Origin: Pseudomonadota bacterium
GTDB lineage: Bacteria > Pseudomonadota > Gammaproteobacteria > Arenicellales > UBA868
Assembly: GCA_018672825.1 (NCBI GenBank)
Contig: JABHUE010000059.1
Coordinates: forward strand, 1-61,028
Reading direction: 5' to 3'
DNA length: 61,028 nucleotides
Numbering within the stretch: the stretch's first letter is position 1; each line of letters opens with the position of its first letter. A program made the translations under genes and the position numbers. Of the stretch, positions 44,813 through 54,347 are shown one piece after another. The notes beneath the pieces were generated by a model that made no database searches, was not told where the DNA came from, and saw only the letters and a list, made by a program, of their open reading frames with translations.

Positions 44813-45696
44813 ACAAAAAATCGAGTCAAACTCTCAATTACCTCATCTGGCCGCTCCTCAGGAAGAAAATGACCGCAATTTAGAGCCTCACCGGACACTG
44901 TTGCGGCATATTCTTTCCAGACAGAAAGCACATCGAAATTCTTATGGATAAACCCTTGATCACCCCATAACGCCAGCAACGGACACTTAATTTTGTCGCC
45001 CTGATCAACTCGATCATGATCAAGGTCAATTCCTGCAGCAGCGCGATAATCTTCACAGGTCGAATGAATTGTGCGCGGATCACTAAAGCATCGCACATAT
45101 TCGCTGATCGCTTGCGGATCAAAGATTGCTTCTGGTCCACTCCATTGTCCAAGTTTCATTCGTAGATAATATTCCGGATTTGCGCCAATCATTCTCTCCG
45201 GTAGATCTTCCCCCTGAATCAAGAAAAACCAGTGGTAATAGCCGGTCGCGAAATTCTGGTCTGTATGATCGAACATATGAAGCGTCGGCACAATGTCCAT
45301 AACGCAAATCCTTTTTATGCTTTTCGGATGATCCAGAGCAAGTCGATGTGCAACTCGCCCTCCCCGGTCATGACCCGCAACAAAAAATTCGTTGAAACCC
45401 AAATTTTGCATGACATCAATAATATCCTGGGCCATCGCACGCTTTGAATACATTTCATGGTTCAAACCAGCATCTGGCTTGCTACTGTCCCCGTACCCGC
45501 GGAGATCTGGACAGACTACGAAAAAATCATTGGCCAGTTGACTGGCGACCCGACTCCACATGACACCCGTCTGGGGATAGCCGTGAAGCAAAACAAGTGG
45601 CTCCCCCACTCCTGCAGATCGGACCAAAATTTCTGCGCCTGCCGTCTTTATAAATTGTCGCGTAAAGGTGTCGAGCATTTTGCTTTGGATAATCAC
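44809..45696 (-). CDS. Alpha/beta hydrolase, fluoroacetate dehalogenase-like
   Basis: 295 residues. The motif AGHDRGGRVAHRLALDHP places the nucleophile Asp110 with Arg111 and Arg114, the pair that binds the haloacetate carboxylate in the Rhodopseudomonas palustris fluoroacetate dehalogenase I remember. The halide-pocket residues are also present: His155-Trp156 (GYYHWFF) and Tyr217 (CEDYRAAAG). Asp134 and His276 (NCGHFLPEE) complete the triad. Haloacetate dehalogenases replace halogen with hydroxyl, giving glycolate. No signal peptide. The nearest alternative is an epoxide-hydrolase-type member, but the HDRG-R pattern and HW pair favour the dehalogenase. Confidence 0.85.
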   Translation of the reverse strand: MIIQSKMLDTFTRQFIKTAGAEILVRSAGVGEPLVLLHGYPQTGVMWSRVASQLANDFFVVCPDLRGYGDSSKPDAGLNHEMYSKRAMAQDIIDVMQNLGFNEFFVAGHDRGGRVAHRLALDHPKSIKRICVMDIVPTLHMFDHTDQNFATGYYHWFFLIQGEDLPERMIGANPEYYLRMKLGQWSGPEAIFDPQAISEYVRCFSDPRTIHSTCEDYRAAAGIDLDHDRVDQGDKIKCPLLALWGDQGFIHKNFDVLSVWKEYAATVSGEALNCGHFLPEERPDEVIESLTRFFV

Positions 45697-45864
45697 CCCA
45701 ACCCAATTACTTGTTCCGCAGAGAGTTCATCTTCTATGAGACTCATGAATTTGCAAAATCTCAAGATCGGATCACTCAACACGAATTCACGGCGACGTTT
45801 AAGTCTGCAGTTCGGCCCGCCACTCTTTGACAGGGGATGGATTCTTGTTGATGAGAATAAAAGG

Positions 45865-47358
45865 TTATTGCGTGTGCTTTTTAAAAAAGGCGCTATAAAT
45901 ACTGCTGAGAATTGTCAAAAAAGCTGCAGCGATTAGCACGGAGGCGACCGGCCGATCCAGAAAACCTAGCCATTCGAAATGCAGCATCTGCATCGCTTGG
46001 GCAAAAGTTTGTTCGCCAATTTTACCAAGAATTAGTCCAAGGACGATCCCCGCAAGTGAATATCCTGACCGGCGGAGAAAAAATCCTGCCGCGCCTGCAA
46101 TAAACATGACTAATACATCGATCACAAGGCCACGAACCGCATATGCGCCTACCGTCGCAAGCAAAAGAATTAAAGGTGCGAGGAATTGAAAAGGAATACG
46201 AAGCAGATTGATAATGGTTTTCGTTTCAAGATATCCAACGAGCAGAATCGATAAATTAGCAAAGAACATTGCTGAAAATACGACCCAAACCAAATCTGGA
46301 CTATTCAGAAAAACTAAAGGCCCAGGCTCCATATCATGCATTTGAAACACACCCACCATCATTGCGGTAAGCGCACCGCCTGGAAGACCCAGCGCCAATA
46401 ATGGAATCATCGCTGCCCCGGTTGCAGCATTGTTTGCAGTCTCTGATGAGATCACGCCCTCAAGCTTACCTTTGCCGAATTGACTCTTATCCTTTGACCA
46501 CCGGACAGCTTCGTTATATCCCATAAAGGCAGCAAGCGTAGCGCCGATCCCCGGCAACACGCCGCAGAAGAATCCAATGACAATCGAACGAATAACAGCG
46601 ACTTTGTGGGCGAGCAGTTCTGCGACACTCGGAAAATCAACACTGATTTTTGGTGCTTTAAAGGATCCCGTTGCCTTTTTTTCGGCTTGAATAAAGATTT
46701 CTGAAACCGCGAAGAATCCAAGAATTGTCGGAATAAAGTGAATGCCTGCGAGCAAATAGGGCATGTTGAAATCATAACGCTCAATCCCCCCAACGGGATC
46801 CATACCGACAACCGCGATCAGCAGTCCAACCAAAATCGAAAGCCAACCTTTCCAAAGAGTCTTAGCACCCACGGTTGCTGCGACCGCGAGACCAAAAAAC
46901 ACCAGTGCGAAAATCTCGGGCGGGCCAAACGCGGAAATTGCCCAATTAGCAATCGGTGCGGTGGCCAGCATCATTATCACTGCTGCAACAGTGCCACCGA
47001 TAGCAGAACACATCACCGCGGCGCCAACGGCTCTGCCCGCCTCGCCATTTTTGGTCATCGGATAGCCATCGAAGGCGGTTGGCGCGTTTTCAGGCGCCCC
47101 CGGGATATTAAACAAAATAGCGGTTATGGCTCCGCCATAAACCCCGGTACAGTAAATAACAGAGAACAGCATAATCCCATGCTCAGCGGATAAATGAGCG
47201 GTAAACGGTAGCAAAATTGCGGCAAGCGTAAGCATGCTTACACCAGGAATGGCGCCAAAGAGCATGCCCCCAACCACACCGCCGAAGAAGATTAAAATCC
47301 CCATCGGATCACTAAACAACGTGATCGTGCCATTGATGAAATTTGCGTAAGCGTCCAT
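45865..47358 (-). CDS. tctA: Tripartite tricarboxylate transporter, large membrane subunit TctA
   Basis: 497 residues, eleven to twelve hydrophobic helices. Hallmarks: 'GAIPGVSMLTLAAILLPFT', 'ILFNIPGAPENAPTAFDGYPM', 'GVLPGIGATLAAFMGYNEA' and 'GLPGGALTAMMVG'. Main translocation subunit of the TTT transporter with TctB and TctC encoded upstream in the order C-B-A on the same strand. 20 nt after tctB. Confidence 0.95.
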   Translation of the reverse strand: MDAYANFINGTITLFSDPMGILIFFGGVVGGMLFGAIPGVSMLTLAAILLPFTAHLSAEHGIMLFSVIYCTGVYGGAITAILFNIPGAPENAPTAFDGYPMTKNGEAGRAVGAAVMCSAIGGTVAAVIMMLATAPIANWAISAFGPPEIFALVFFGLAVAATVGAKTLWKGWLSILVGLLIAVVGMDPVGGIERYDFNMPYLLAGIHFIPTILGFFAVSEIFIQAEKKATGSFKAPKISVDFPSVAELLAHKVAVIRSIVIGFFCGVLPGIGATLAAFMGYNEAVRWSKDKSQFGKGKLEGVISSETANNAATGAAMIPLLALGLPGGALTAMMVGVFQMHDMEPGPLVFLNSPDLVWVVFSAMFFANLSILLVGYLETKTIINLLRIPFQFLAPLILLLATVGAYAVRGLVIDVLVMFIAGAAGFFLRRSGYSLAGIVLGLILGKIGEQTFAQAMQMLHFEWLGFLDRPVASVLIAAAFLTILSSIYSAFFKKHTQ

Positions 47359-47377
47359 GACTGTCCCGTGTCCCGCC

Positions 47378-48088
47378 TTACTGAAGCAGAATAATCAGTT
47401 GATTGCTAAATTCATAAAAGGGGCTCAAGTTTCCAGTTGGCAATCCAACGTAAAGCAGGCTGACGAACATCAATAACAAGACTCCCATAATAAGAGCGAT
47501 GGTTAAAGCAATCCATTGCAAGCGTCTCTCCCCCATTAACAGGGTCACTCCGATTATAAAAAGAGGCGCCATCGCATAAAAACCCATATCTTCGAGTAGC
47601 GCGGCAAAAAAGATTGGCAAGGCAAGAATGGCCCCAACATGATTACCCCGCATAAAAACCAGATAGACAACAAACAAAATCGGGGCAGTAACACCCTTAA
47701 CGAGATGAACCCCCTGCTTATCAAGAGTCGTCAATAACCCAACAAAGTCCGGCGCGCGCATATATAAAAATGGAATCGCTAATAGCAGAAACGTAGATGC
47801 GTACCATGATACCGAGGAGTGCCCCGCCTTCCGAGCGGCCTCTTGCGCGCCATCATCGGTTGCGGCGCCCAGTGAGCCTGTTGGACGATCACCGGCATAG
47901 TATTGAAATAAAAGCTGGCCAAGTGCAGCGAGGGCCATTAATAAAATAAGCGTGCGAGGCCACGCGGTTGCGCCAAATTTATAAATCTCGATACTACGAT
48001 CGAAATCAAATGATTCAATATAAAGAAACGCCGAGAGCAACAGCCAAAAAGCTGCCTCAACAAAATGTACGGGGCGCAGTTTTCCCAT
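47378..48088 (-). CDS. tctB: Tripartite tricarboxylate transporter, small membrane subunit TctB
   Basis: 236 residues from the ATG at 48088; an in-frame TTG at 48103 would give five more. Four to five hydrophobic helices with a variable hydrophilic loop (about residues 65-95), as in TctB. Supports TctA at the inner membrane. It is separated from tctC by 100 nt that contain a strong hairpin (48130-48157), while tctA follows closely. Confidence 0.9.
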   Translation of the reverse strand: MGKLRPVHFVEAAFWLLLSAFLYIESFDFDRSIEIYKFGATAWPRTLILLMALAALGQLLFQYYAGDRPTGSLGAATDDGAQEAARKAGHSSVSWYASTFLLLAIPFLYMRAPDFVGLLTTLDKQGVHLVKGVTAPILFVVYLVFMRGNHVGAILALPIFFAALLEDMGFYAMAPLFIIGVTLLMGERRLQWIALTIALIMGVLLLMFVSLLYVGLPTGNLSPFYEFSNQLIILLQ

Positions 48089-48129
48089 CGTTAATGGTCG
48101 CAAAAAAATCTTTTCACATTATAGAAAAC

Positions 48130-48157
48130 GGCCGGATGCAGAGACCTGCACCCGGCC
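48130..48157 (-). terminator. Intra-operon hairpin between tctC and tctB
   Basis: GGCCGGATGCAG (48130-48141), loop AGAC, CTGCACCCGGCC (48146-48157): 12-bp stem with one A-C mismatch, starting about 30 nt after the tctC stop, followed on the minus strand by GTTTTC. It fits a partial terminator or 3'-stabilising hairpin that lets the binding protein be made in excess over the membrane subunits. Confidence 0.6.
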
Positions 48158-48188
48158 CACTCTCCAAAACCTATGGTCAATCGCAGAT

Positions 48189-49217
48189 CTACTTAACTTC
48201 TAAGCCAAGCTCTTTATAAACCTGACGATATTGAGCAATCGTCCCTGTAATCAGTTCCTTCCCGCCAGCGGTATCCCTGTAGCTTTCAATAAGATTCATA
48301 TACTTCTTCTCATTAAATGCTTGATAACTCGGCTCACAGAAACCTTTTTGGAATGCCCATTGCAACCACTCCACGCGATCTGCAGGGGCATCTTTATGAA
48401 CGTAAAAACCTCTAAAGCGAAGCAACGGTTCAAAATCGAAGCCCGCATCTTTAAGACTGGGGACATCAGCAAAAACGCCCGGTCGAGAGTGCAGAAGCGT
48501 AAGGATTGGGCGGAAAGTTCCCGAGTCTAGAAATTTTCGGACATCGCCTGGCTGCTCAAACAACGCATCAACCTGTCCACCTGCTAGGGCACCATACCTT
48601 GGCGCGCCCTTATCAAATGAGATCTGCTGAATTTTCATTCCGGTCGAATCAGTCAGGTACTTCATATTGATGCGTTCCATCGAGCCCTCTTTTGAAACGT
48701 TAGCAATCGTTGCTTTTCCGTCCTGGGCTTTCACCCAGCTTACAAACGAATCCCAATCGGTGAAACGATCTTCGTTGGTTCGAATGTAGATCTGAGAAAA
48801 AGTAATCTGGGAGATTACAAGCGGAATCAGATCTTCTGCGGGATTCGGACGACCAGAATCAAGCGCGTGCGCGCTGGATGCATCATCAATATGCTCCAAA
48901 ACAGTATATCCATCCGTTGGCATTGCCAAGTAGGCCGTCATGCCCACTGTGCCGGAGCCGCCCGGCTTATGATCCCGATTGATCGACACTCCCGTTAATT
49001 CGGTTACGGCTTGCGCCATTGCCTGTGCGACCTGTCCTGATCCGCCGGCAGGTCCGTAAGGGACAATCATTGCAAGCGACCGCTCTGGAAACCCGCCCGG
49101 TTTTGCCATGGTGCCCGGCAGTCCATCAGTTGCGCAAGCTGCGTAGGCACTGCTCGCGGAAAACATCGTGGCCGCCAACATTGAACCGGCTGTCATCAGA
49201 AACTTATTACGTCTCAT
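48189..49217 (-). CDS. tctC: Tripartite tricarboxylate transporter, periplasmic binding protein TctC
   Basis: 342 residues. Signal peptide (1-26, cleavage at AYA-AC or near), then a Bug-family type-II binding protein: 'FPERSLAMIVPYGPAGGSGQVAQAM', 'SINRDHKPGGSGTVGM', 'YGALAGGQVDALFE'. The carboxylate clamp of Bug proteins is made by loops near the first and second motifs. Very strong RBS (GGAGGAGGAAAT before ATG), matching the need for excess binding protein. Substrate class: carboxylates such as citrate, tartrate, sulfolactate or aromatics. Confidence 0.93.
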   Translation of the reverse strand: MRRNKFLMTAGSMLAATMFSASSAYAACATDGLPGTMAKPGGFPERSLAMIVPYGPAGGSGQVAQAMAQAVTELTGVSINRDHKPGGSGTVGMTAYLAMPTDGYTVLEHIDDASSAHALDSGRPNPAEDLIPLVISQITFSQIYIRTNEDRFTDWDSFVSWVKAQDGKATIANVSKEGSMERINMKYLTDSTGMKIQQISFDKGAPRYGALAGGQVDALFEQPGDVRKFLDSGTFRPILTLLHSRPGVFADVPSLKDAGFDFEPLLRFRGFYVHKDAPADRVEWLQWAFQKGFCEPSYQAFNEKKYMNLIESYRDTAGGKELITGTIAQYRQVYKELGLEVK

Positions 49218-49308
49218 ATTTCCTCCTCCCGTTTAATTCAGACTTTTTTATTTAGATCATAAAAAATAGTATCCCACCCCTCTATAGGTGTCAAAGCATT
49301 CCGTCTGT

Positions 49309-50064
49309 TTACCCCGAAAACGCCCGCCAAAGCATCGTAAATCCGGATATTAATAATACGAGAAGAATAAGCCGCTGAAAGCGCTCGTCACTCATTCGCT
49401 TCCTGAGCCTCTCCCCACCGATCAGACCTACCATGACCGGAACCACCGATAATGTGGACAAAAATGCCATTCTCTGGTCAAGGATGCCAAAAAGCACCAG
49501 CATTACCGCCCAAGGCACGACGCAGGCGATATATAGAAAACTCATCGATGCAACGAACCGCTCTTTTCCAAGATCAGGGATCGATAGCAGATAAATAATA
49601 AGCATCGGTCCAAATAAAGAGGAAAGGCCCCCGATAAGGCCGCTCGCAGCTCCAAAGATAAACCCCGCCGGCTTTTCAAACGCCGGTGTCAAATGAAACT
49701 TAAATGAGGAGCCTTGAAAAAATGCCGCTGAAATTACGATCACCCCAACGACAATGAAAAGAGATCGATCGTCAATATCAGCAAGGATTGCAACACCAAA
49801 ATAGGTGCCAATTAAGATGGTCAGAAAAGCTGGCCAAAAACGTGAAACCGCTGACCTAATTTGTTTTGCTTTAAAAGCTTGCCAGACATTCGCAACAACG
49901 ACCGGCACCGCCATCAGGACAACGGCCATCTGTGGTGGTAACACTAAAGCCATTAAGGGCACCGTAAGTAAAGGCGTCCCTACCCCCAACGCCCCTTTAA
50001 TGAGCCCACCCAAAAAAAGGGCGACTCCGCACCAGCCGACAATAAACCAGTCAGCAAACGTCAT
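49309..50064 (-). CDS. TauE/SafE family anion exporter
   Basis: 251 residues with about eight hydrophobic helices and the repeated 'GLIKGALGVGTPLLTVPL' and 'GAASGLIGGLSSLFGPMLIIYLL' glycine-rich segments of the TauE/SafE family. Members export sulfite, sulfoacetate or similar anions. Sits between the YdiJ-like gene (28 nt upstream) and tctC (91 nt downstream) on one strand, probably co-transcribed. If the imported acid were a sulfonate this would be the sulfite exporter; without sulfonate-cleaving genes here that remains speculation. Confidence 0.9.
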   Translation of the reverse strand: MTFADWFIVGWCGVALFLGGLIKGALGVGTPLLTVPLMALVLPPQMAVVLMAVPVVVANVWQAFKAKQIRSAVSRFWPAFLTILIGTYFGVAILADIDDRSLFIVVGVIVISAAFFQGSSFKFHLTPAFEKPAGFIFGAASGLIGGLSSLFGPMLIIYLLSIPDLGKERFVASMSFLYIACVVPWAVMLVLFGILDQRMAFLSTLSVVPVMVGLIGGERLRKRMSDERFQRLILLVLLISGFTMLWRAFSG

Positions 50065-50092
50065 TCAAATATTCTTTTTGCAAGAAACAAAA

Positions 50093-52993
50093 TCACTGAA
50101 GCGATCGTGCGAGGAATTGCGCAACATGACGCGGCGATTTGCCAGTCACATCACTAATTTGATGTCGGCAGCTGAATCCATCAGCGAGAAGCCAGTCATC
50201 GTGATCTACTGCTGCAAGTGCAGGGACAAGATCAAGTTGCGCCATCCCAATCGAGGCGTCATAGGTCTCCGATTGATATCCAAAGGCCCCGGCCATACCG
50301 CAACATCCAGAAGGGATCATTTTGGTAGTGAGGTCCGGCACCCGCTGAAGCATTTGCTCAACGGCATCCATACTGTTAAACGCTTTTTGATGACAATGGC
50401 CATGGACCCAGGCTACTCTTCCTTGCGTGCGCTGAAACTTAAGTCTTGAGAAGCCTTGCAATCCGTCTCCCGCTAAAAATTCCTCTAACAGCATTGCGCT
50501 TTTAGCCAAAACAGGCGCTACATCATCGTCGATGAGGCTCAGAAATTCATCTTTAAAAGTGAAAAGGCATGAAGGTTCCAGCCCGAGAATTGGAATTTTC
50601 TTTTGCAGGTAAGGCTTGAAGGCCTTTATCGTCCGATTTGCTTCTGCCCGCGCTTTATCAACCATACCCGTCGAAAGATAAGTTCGACCACAGCATAAAG
50701 GGCGAGCCTCCCCGTCGGCTGCGACAGGTTGATGCACTTTAAAGCCTGCAGCTTTTAGGACCTCAATGGCTGCGCTCAAGTTATCAGGCTCAAAATAACG
50801 ATTAAAGGTATCAGCAAAAAGCACTACGTCGCCTAAATCGCCTGACCCGACACAGACGTCTTGCTTCTGTCTTGAGGCTCTGTGCCAAATCGGTAACGAT
50901 CGTTTAGCGCTTAGGCCCAAAATTTTATCAGCGAAAGTTCTACCCAGAAGGCTACTCCCGACAGTATTCACTATGGGAGAAAATCGACTTAGGACGGGTG
51001 CATACTTTGGCAGGCTTGATAGTAGATGGTCTCGGAACGAACGGTTATGACTTTGGTGGTAGTGATGTAAAAATTCAACTTTCATCTTCGCCATATCCAC
51101 GCCCGTCGGACACTCACGCTTACAACCTTTACATCCAACACAAAGTTTCATTGAGTCGTAAAGTTCAGGATCTGTGAAGCCGGATGCGCCAAGCTGACCA
51201 GAAATAGCAAGCCGTAGGCTGTTCGCACGACCTCGCGTTAAATGCTTTTCGTCCCGCGTTACTCGATAAGAGGGGCACATGACAGCTGAATCAAATTTTC
51301 GACAGGCTCCGTTGTTATTGCACATCTCAACCGCTCCGCCAAAACCACCCCACGCTGACCAGTCGAGGCCGTTTTCCATGGGCTTTGTCTTGTAACCTGG
51401 CTTGTAGCGGAACAGACTTCGATCATCCATCTTTGAGGGTCTTACAATTTTCCCGGGATTAAGAAGGCCACTCGGATCAAACAGATTTTTGACATCGGTA
51501 AAGGCAGTGATCATCTTTTCACCGAACATCGCCGCATGGAACTCCGAGCGAACCAGCCCATCTCCATGTTCACCAGAATGCGATCCCTTATATTCACGCA
51601 CCATCTCAAATGCTTCCTCGGCAATCGCTCGCATTTTAATAACCTCGATATCCTGTTTTACATTCAAAACCGGTCGAACGTGTAAACAGCCTACAGATGC
51701 ATGCGCATACCAGGTTCCAGAAGTCTCGTATTTTGAAAAGATTTCGGTCAACCGTCTGGTGTACTCGGCTAGATCTTCAAGACGCACAGCACAATCTTCG
51801 ATGAAAGATACCGGCTTGCCATCGCCTTTCATCGACATCATGATATTGAGGCCTGATTTACGAACCTCCCATATCTCTTTTTGAAACCCTGGATTAAGGG
51901 CTTCAGTGACACCACCCGAAAACCCAAGATCACTCATGAGTTCTTGCAATTGCTTTAAGCCTTGCAACTGAGCGTCAAAATCATCGCCTGAAAATTCGAC
52001 GAGCAATAAAGCGTCAGGCTGGCCAACGACGATCTGACCGATGACGTCCCGAAACAGTGGTATGTCGCGCGCCAACTCAATCATGGTGCGATCAACCAGT
52101 TCGACGGCACTCGGACCTAATTTGACAATATGTTGAGCCGAATCCATCGCGGCATAAAAAGTTGGAAAGTGACAGACCCCGAGCACTTTATGACTCGGAA
52201 GATTAGATAGGTGAAGTTGAATACGCTCGGAGTAAGCAAGTGTGCCCTCAGAGCCGACAAGAAGATGAGCCAGATTGTTGGTTCCGTTCGGCAATCGAGC
52301 AAGGGCGTCAATGTTATATCCACCTACCCGACGTTGCACGTCTGGAAAGCGATGAGCTACCTCCTCGGCATATTTATCGCCGATATCGAATAGTTGCCGA
52401 TTGAATCGATTGGGTTCATTGTCACGAGACGACAAGCCGAATTGATGGCGGCTACCGTCAATGAAAATTGCCTCCAGTGCGGACACATTATCCCGCATGG
52501 TTCCATAACGAATGGAACGAGCGCCGCAACTATTATTACCGGTCATCCCGCCGATCGTTGCACGACTTCCCGTTGATACATCCACCGGAAACATAAGACC
52601 CTCTTTTACAAGCGCACGATTTAAATGATCGAGCACCATCCCCGGCTCGACGGTGGCCGTTTTATTCTCCCGATCAATTTCAATCAGCTGATTCAGATAA
52701 GCGGTGTTATCAATCACCAGAGCTTCCGCGACCGTCTGACCGCATTGAGAGGTTCCGGCCCCTCGGGGCAAAACAGGCACCCCGGCTTCTTTCGCGATTT
52801 GTAATGCACAAACCACATCCTGCCAACTTCGTGGAATAACAACCCCGATGGGCTCGATTTGGTAAATCGAGGCATCCGTGGAATATCGCCCCTTTGAAAA
52901 CGAATCGAAATAGACCTCTCCCTCGAGTCCTGACCGTAATCGCTGCGCAAAGTCAGATTGACTAAAAGCTTCAAATTTTGGATTCGCTGCCAA
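50093..52993 (-). CDS. FAD-linked 2-hydroxyacid dehydrogenase fused to Fe-S/CCG domain, YdiJ-like
   Basis: 966 residues. N-terminal FAD-binding_4 domain (about 45-270; 'VVIPRSWQDVVCALQIAKEA', 'GTSQCGQTVAEALVIDNTAY'), a C-terminal FAD-oxidase domain to about 520, then an Fe-S module with 'MKLCVGCKGCKRECPTGVDM', and a GlcF/LutA-type cysteine-rich domain with 'PLCCGRTYLSTGM' and 'SGCCGMAGAFGY'. E. coli YdiJ, of the same layout, oxidises D-2-hydroxyglutarate; D-lactate and related acids are alternatives. TTG start at 52993 with AAGGA 7 nt upstream and no ATG near. Divergent from the aminotransferase gene. Confidence 0.92.
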   Translation of the reverse strand: MAANPKFEAFSQSDFAQRLRSGLEGEVYFDSFSKGRYSTDASIYQIEPIGVVIPRSWQDVVCALQIAKEAGVPVLPRGAGTSQCGQTVAEALVIDNTAYLNQLIEIDRENKTATVEPGMVLDHLNRALVKEGLMFPVDVSTGSRATIGGMTGNNSCGARSIRYGTMRDNVSALEAIFIDGSRHQFGLSSRDNEPNRFNRQLFDIGDKYAEEVAHRFPDVQRRVGGYNIDALARLPNGTNNLAHLLVGSEGTLAYSERIQLHLSNLPSHKVLGVCHFPTFYAAMDSAQHIVKLGPSAVELVDRTMIELARDIPLFRDVIGQIVVGQPDALLLVEFSGDDFDAQLQGLKQLQELMSDLGFSGGVTEALNPGFQKEIWEVRKSGLNIMMSMKGDGKPVSFIEDCAVRLEDLAEYTRRLTEIFSKYETSGTWYAHASVGCLHVRPVLNVKQDIEVIKMRAIAEEAFEMVREYKGSHSGEHGDGLVRSEFHAAMFGEKMITAFTDVKNLFDPSGLLNPGKIVRPSKMDDRSLFRYKPGYKTKPMENGLDWSAWGGFGGAVEMCNNNGACRKFDSAVMCPSYRVTRDEKHLTRGRANSLRLAISGQLGASGFTDPELYDSMKLCVGCKGCKRECPTGVDMAKMKVEFLHHYHQSHNRSFRDHLLSSLPKYAPVLSRFSPIVNTVGSSLLGRTFADKILGLSAKRSLPIWHRASRQKQDVCVGSGDLGDVVLFADTFNRYFEPDNLSAAIEVLKAAGFKVHQPVAADGEARPLCCGRTYLSTGMVDKARAEANRTIKAFKPYLQKKIPILGLEPSCLFTFKDEFLSLIDDDVAPVLAKSAMLLEEFLAGDGLQGFSRLKFQRTQGRVAWVHGHCHQKAFNSMDAVEQMLQRVPDLTTKMIPSGCCGMAGAFGYQSETYDASIGMAQLDLVPALAAVDHDDWLLADGFSCRHQISDVTGKSPRHVAQFLARSLQ

Positions 52994-53066
52994 GAGGTTT
53001 TCCTTGATATACCTTATTAATTTGCACTTTCTTTAGCGCTAGGAAGGATACAATTAGCGCTTGATT

Positions 53067-54245
53067 ATGTTTACCCATCGCACGGCAATGAGCGGACGTC
53101 ACTTTCTCCAAATCCCCGGACCGACAAATGTCCCAGATTCGATTCTACGCGCAATTAACGCGCCAACGATTGACCATCGTGGGCCTGAATTTGCCGCGCT
53201 GACTCTCGATATTCTTGACAAACTTCCTAGGGTATTCCAAACGCAGGGTCCGGTTATTATTTTTCCAGCCTCCGGAACAGGTGCATGGGAAGCCGCGCTT
53301 GTAAATTGTCTTTCTCCGGCTGATAAGATCCTGATGTGTGACACAGGCCATTTTGCAAAGGGATGGAGCCGTCTTGCAAACAAAATTGGACTGAATGCCG
53401 AGATTATTCCCACTGACTGGCGACAGGGAGTCGATCCAGACGCAATTAAAACCCGCCTCGAAAAAGATGACAATCATCTTATTAAAGCGGTCTGTGTTGT
53501 GCATAACGAAACATCAACCGGCGTAGTTTCAAATATCAAAGCGATCCGAGCCGCGATCAGCCAGGCCAACCATCCCGCACTGCTCATGGTGGATACTATC
53601 TCCTCTCTCGCCTCCCTCGACTACCGTCATGACGAATGGGGTGTCGATGTCACCGTTGCCGGATCTCAAAAAGGCTTAATGCTGCCCCCCGGCTTGAGCT
53701 TCAATGCCATTAGCGCTAGAGCACTTCAAGCGTCAAAACAATCGACTCTTCCTAGCGCCTATTGGGATTGGGATCACATCCTGGCGTCTAACAAGGAGGG
53801 GCAGTTTCCTTACACCCCTTCGACCAACCTACTGTATGGCCTGCAGGCAGCGCTCGATATGCTTCTTGACGAAGGTTTGGAGAATGTGTTCTCGCGTCAT
53901 CTGCGGTTGGCCGAAGCTGCTCGATGCGCGGTTCGAGCATGGGGGCTTGAGATCCTTTGTCAAAATGCGGATAGATTCAGTAACTCTCTGACGGCCGTCC
54001 TAGTCCCGGATGGCCATGACGCAGATCAACTTAGAAAAATAATATTAAAAAATTTCAATATGTCTTTAGGCAATGGTCTTGGTCAATTGTCAGGCAAGGT
54101 GTTTCGAATCGGGCACCTCGGTGATTTTAATGAACTGTCTCTCATCGGTACGCTAGGCGGAGTTGAAATGGGATTAAAACTTGCGCAAATTCCACACAAA
54201 AGTGGGGGCGCGCAAGCTGCGATCGATTTCTTGACGGCCAGTTAA
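53067..54245 (+). CDS. Serine/alanine-glyoxylate aminotransferase family protein
   Basis: 392 residues from the ATG at 53067 (a TTG lies 6 nt earlier). PLP fold-type I class V: 'IPGPTNVPDSILRA', 'HRGPEFAAL', 'FPASGTGAWEAALVN', 'MVDTISSLASLDY' (PLP Asp) and 'VAGSQKGLMLPPG' (Schiff-base Lys). Converts glyoxylate to glycine with serine or alanine as donor. The serine type is favoured by the general pattern but not proven. Could link glycine from sarcosine and glyoxylate/glycolate from other pathways; divergent from the YdiJ-like gene. Confidence 0.92.
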   Translation: MFTHRTAMSGRHFLQIPGPTNVPDSILRAINAPTIDHRGPEFAALTLDILDKLPRVFQTQGPVIIFPASGTGAWEAALVNCLSPADKILMCDTGHFAKGWSRLANKIGLNAEIIPTDWRQGVDPDAIKTRLEKDDNHLIKAVCVVHNETSTGVVSNIKAIRAAISQANHPALLMVDTISSLASLDYRHDEWGVDVTVAGSQKGLMLPPGLSFNAISARALQASKQSTLPSAYWDWDHILASNKEGQFPYTPSTNLLYGLQAALDMLLDEGLENVFSRHLRLAEAARCAVRAWGLEILCQNADRFSNSLTAVLVPDGHDADQLRKIILKNFNMSLGNGLGQLSGKVFRIGHLGDFNELSLIGTLGGVEMGLKLAQIPHKSGGAQAAIDFLTAS

Positions 54246-54347
54246 ACTCACTTTCAGGGAGGCTCCGAGCCCTTTCTTGGCAATCATGCTCTTTCGATAT
54301 TCAAAATATTGTTGATTTAATGTAGCAGGTTTCTTTGCCCCATATTT

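Noticed and set aside
49805-50449. Plus-strand 214-codon frame opposite the TauE and YdiJ genes
   Set aside because: Antisense to two well-supported genes; low-complexity translation with no motif.
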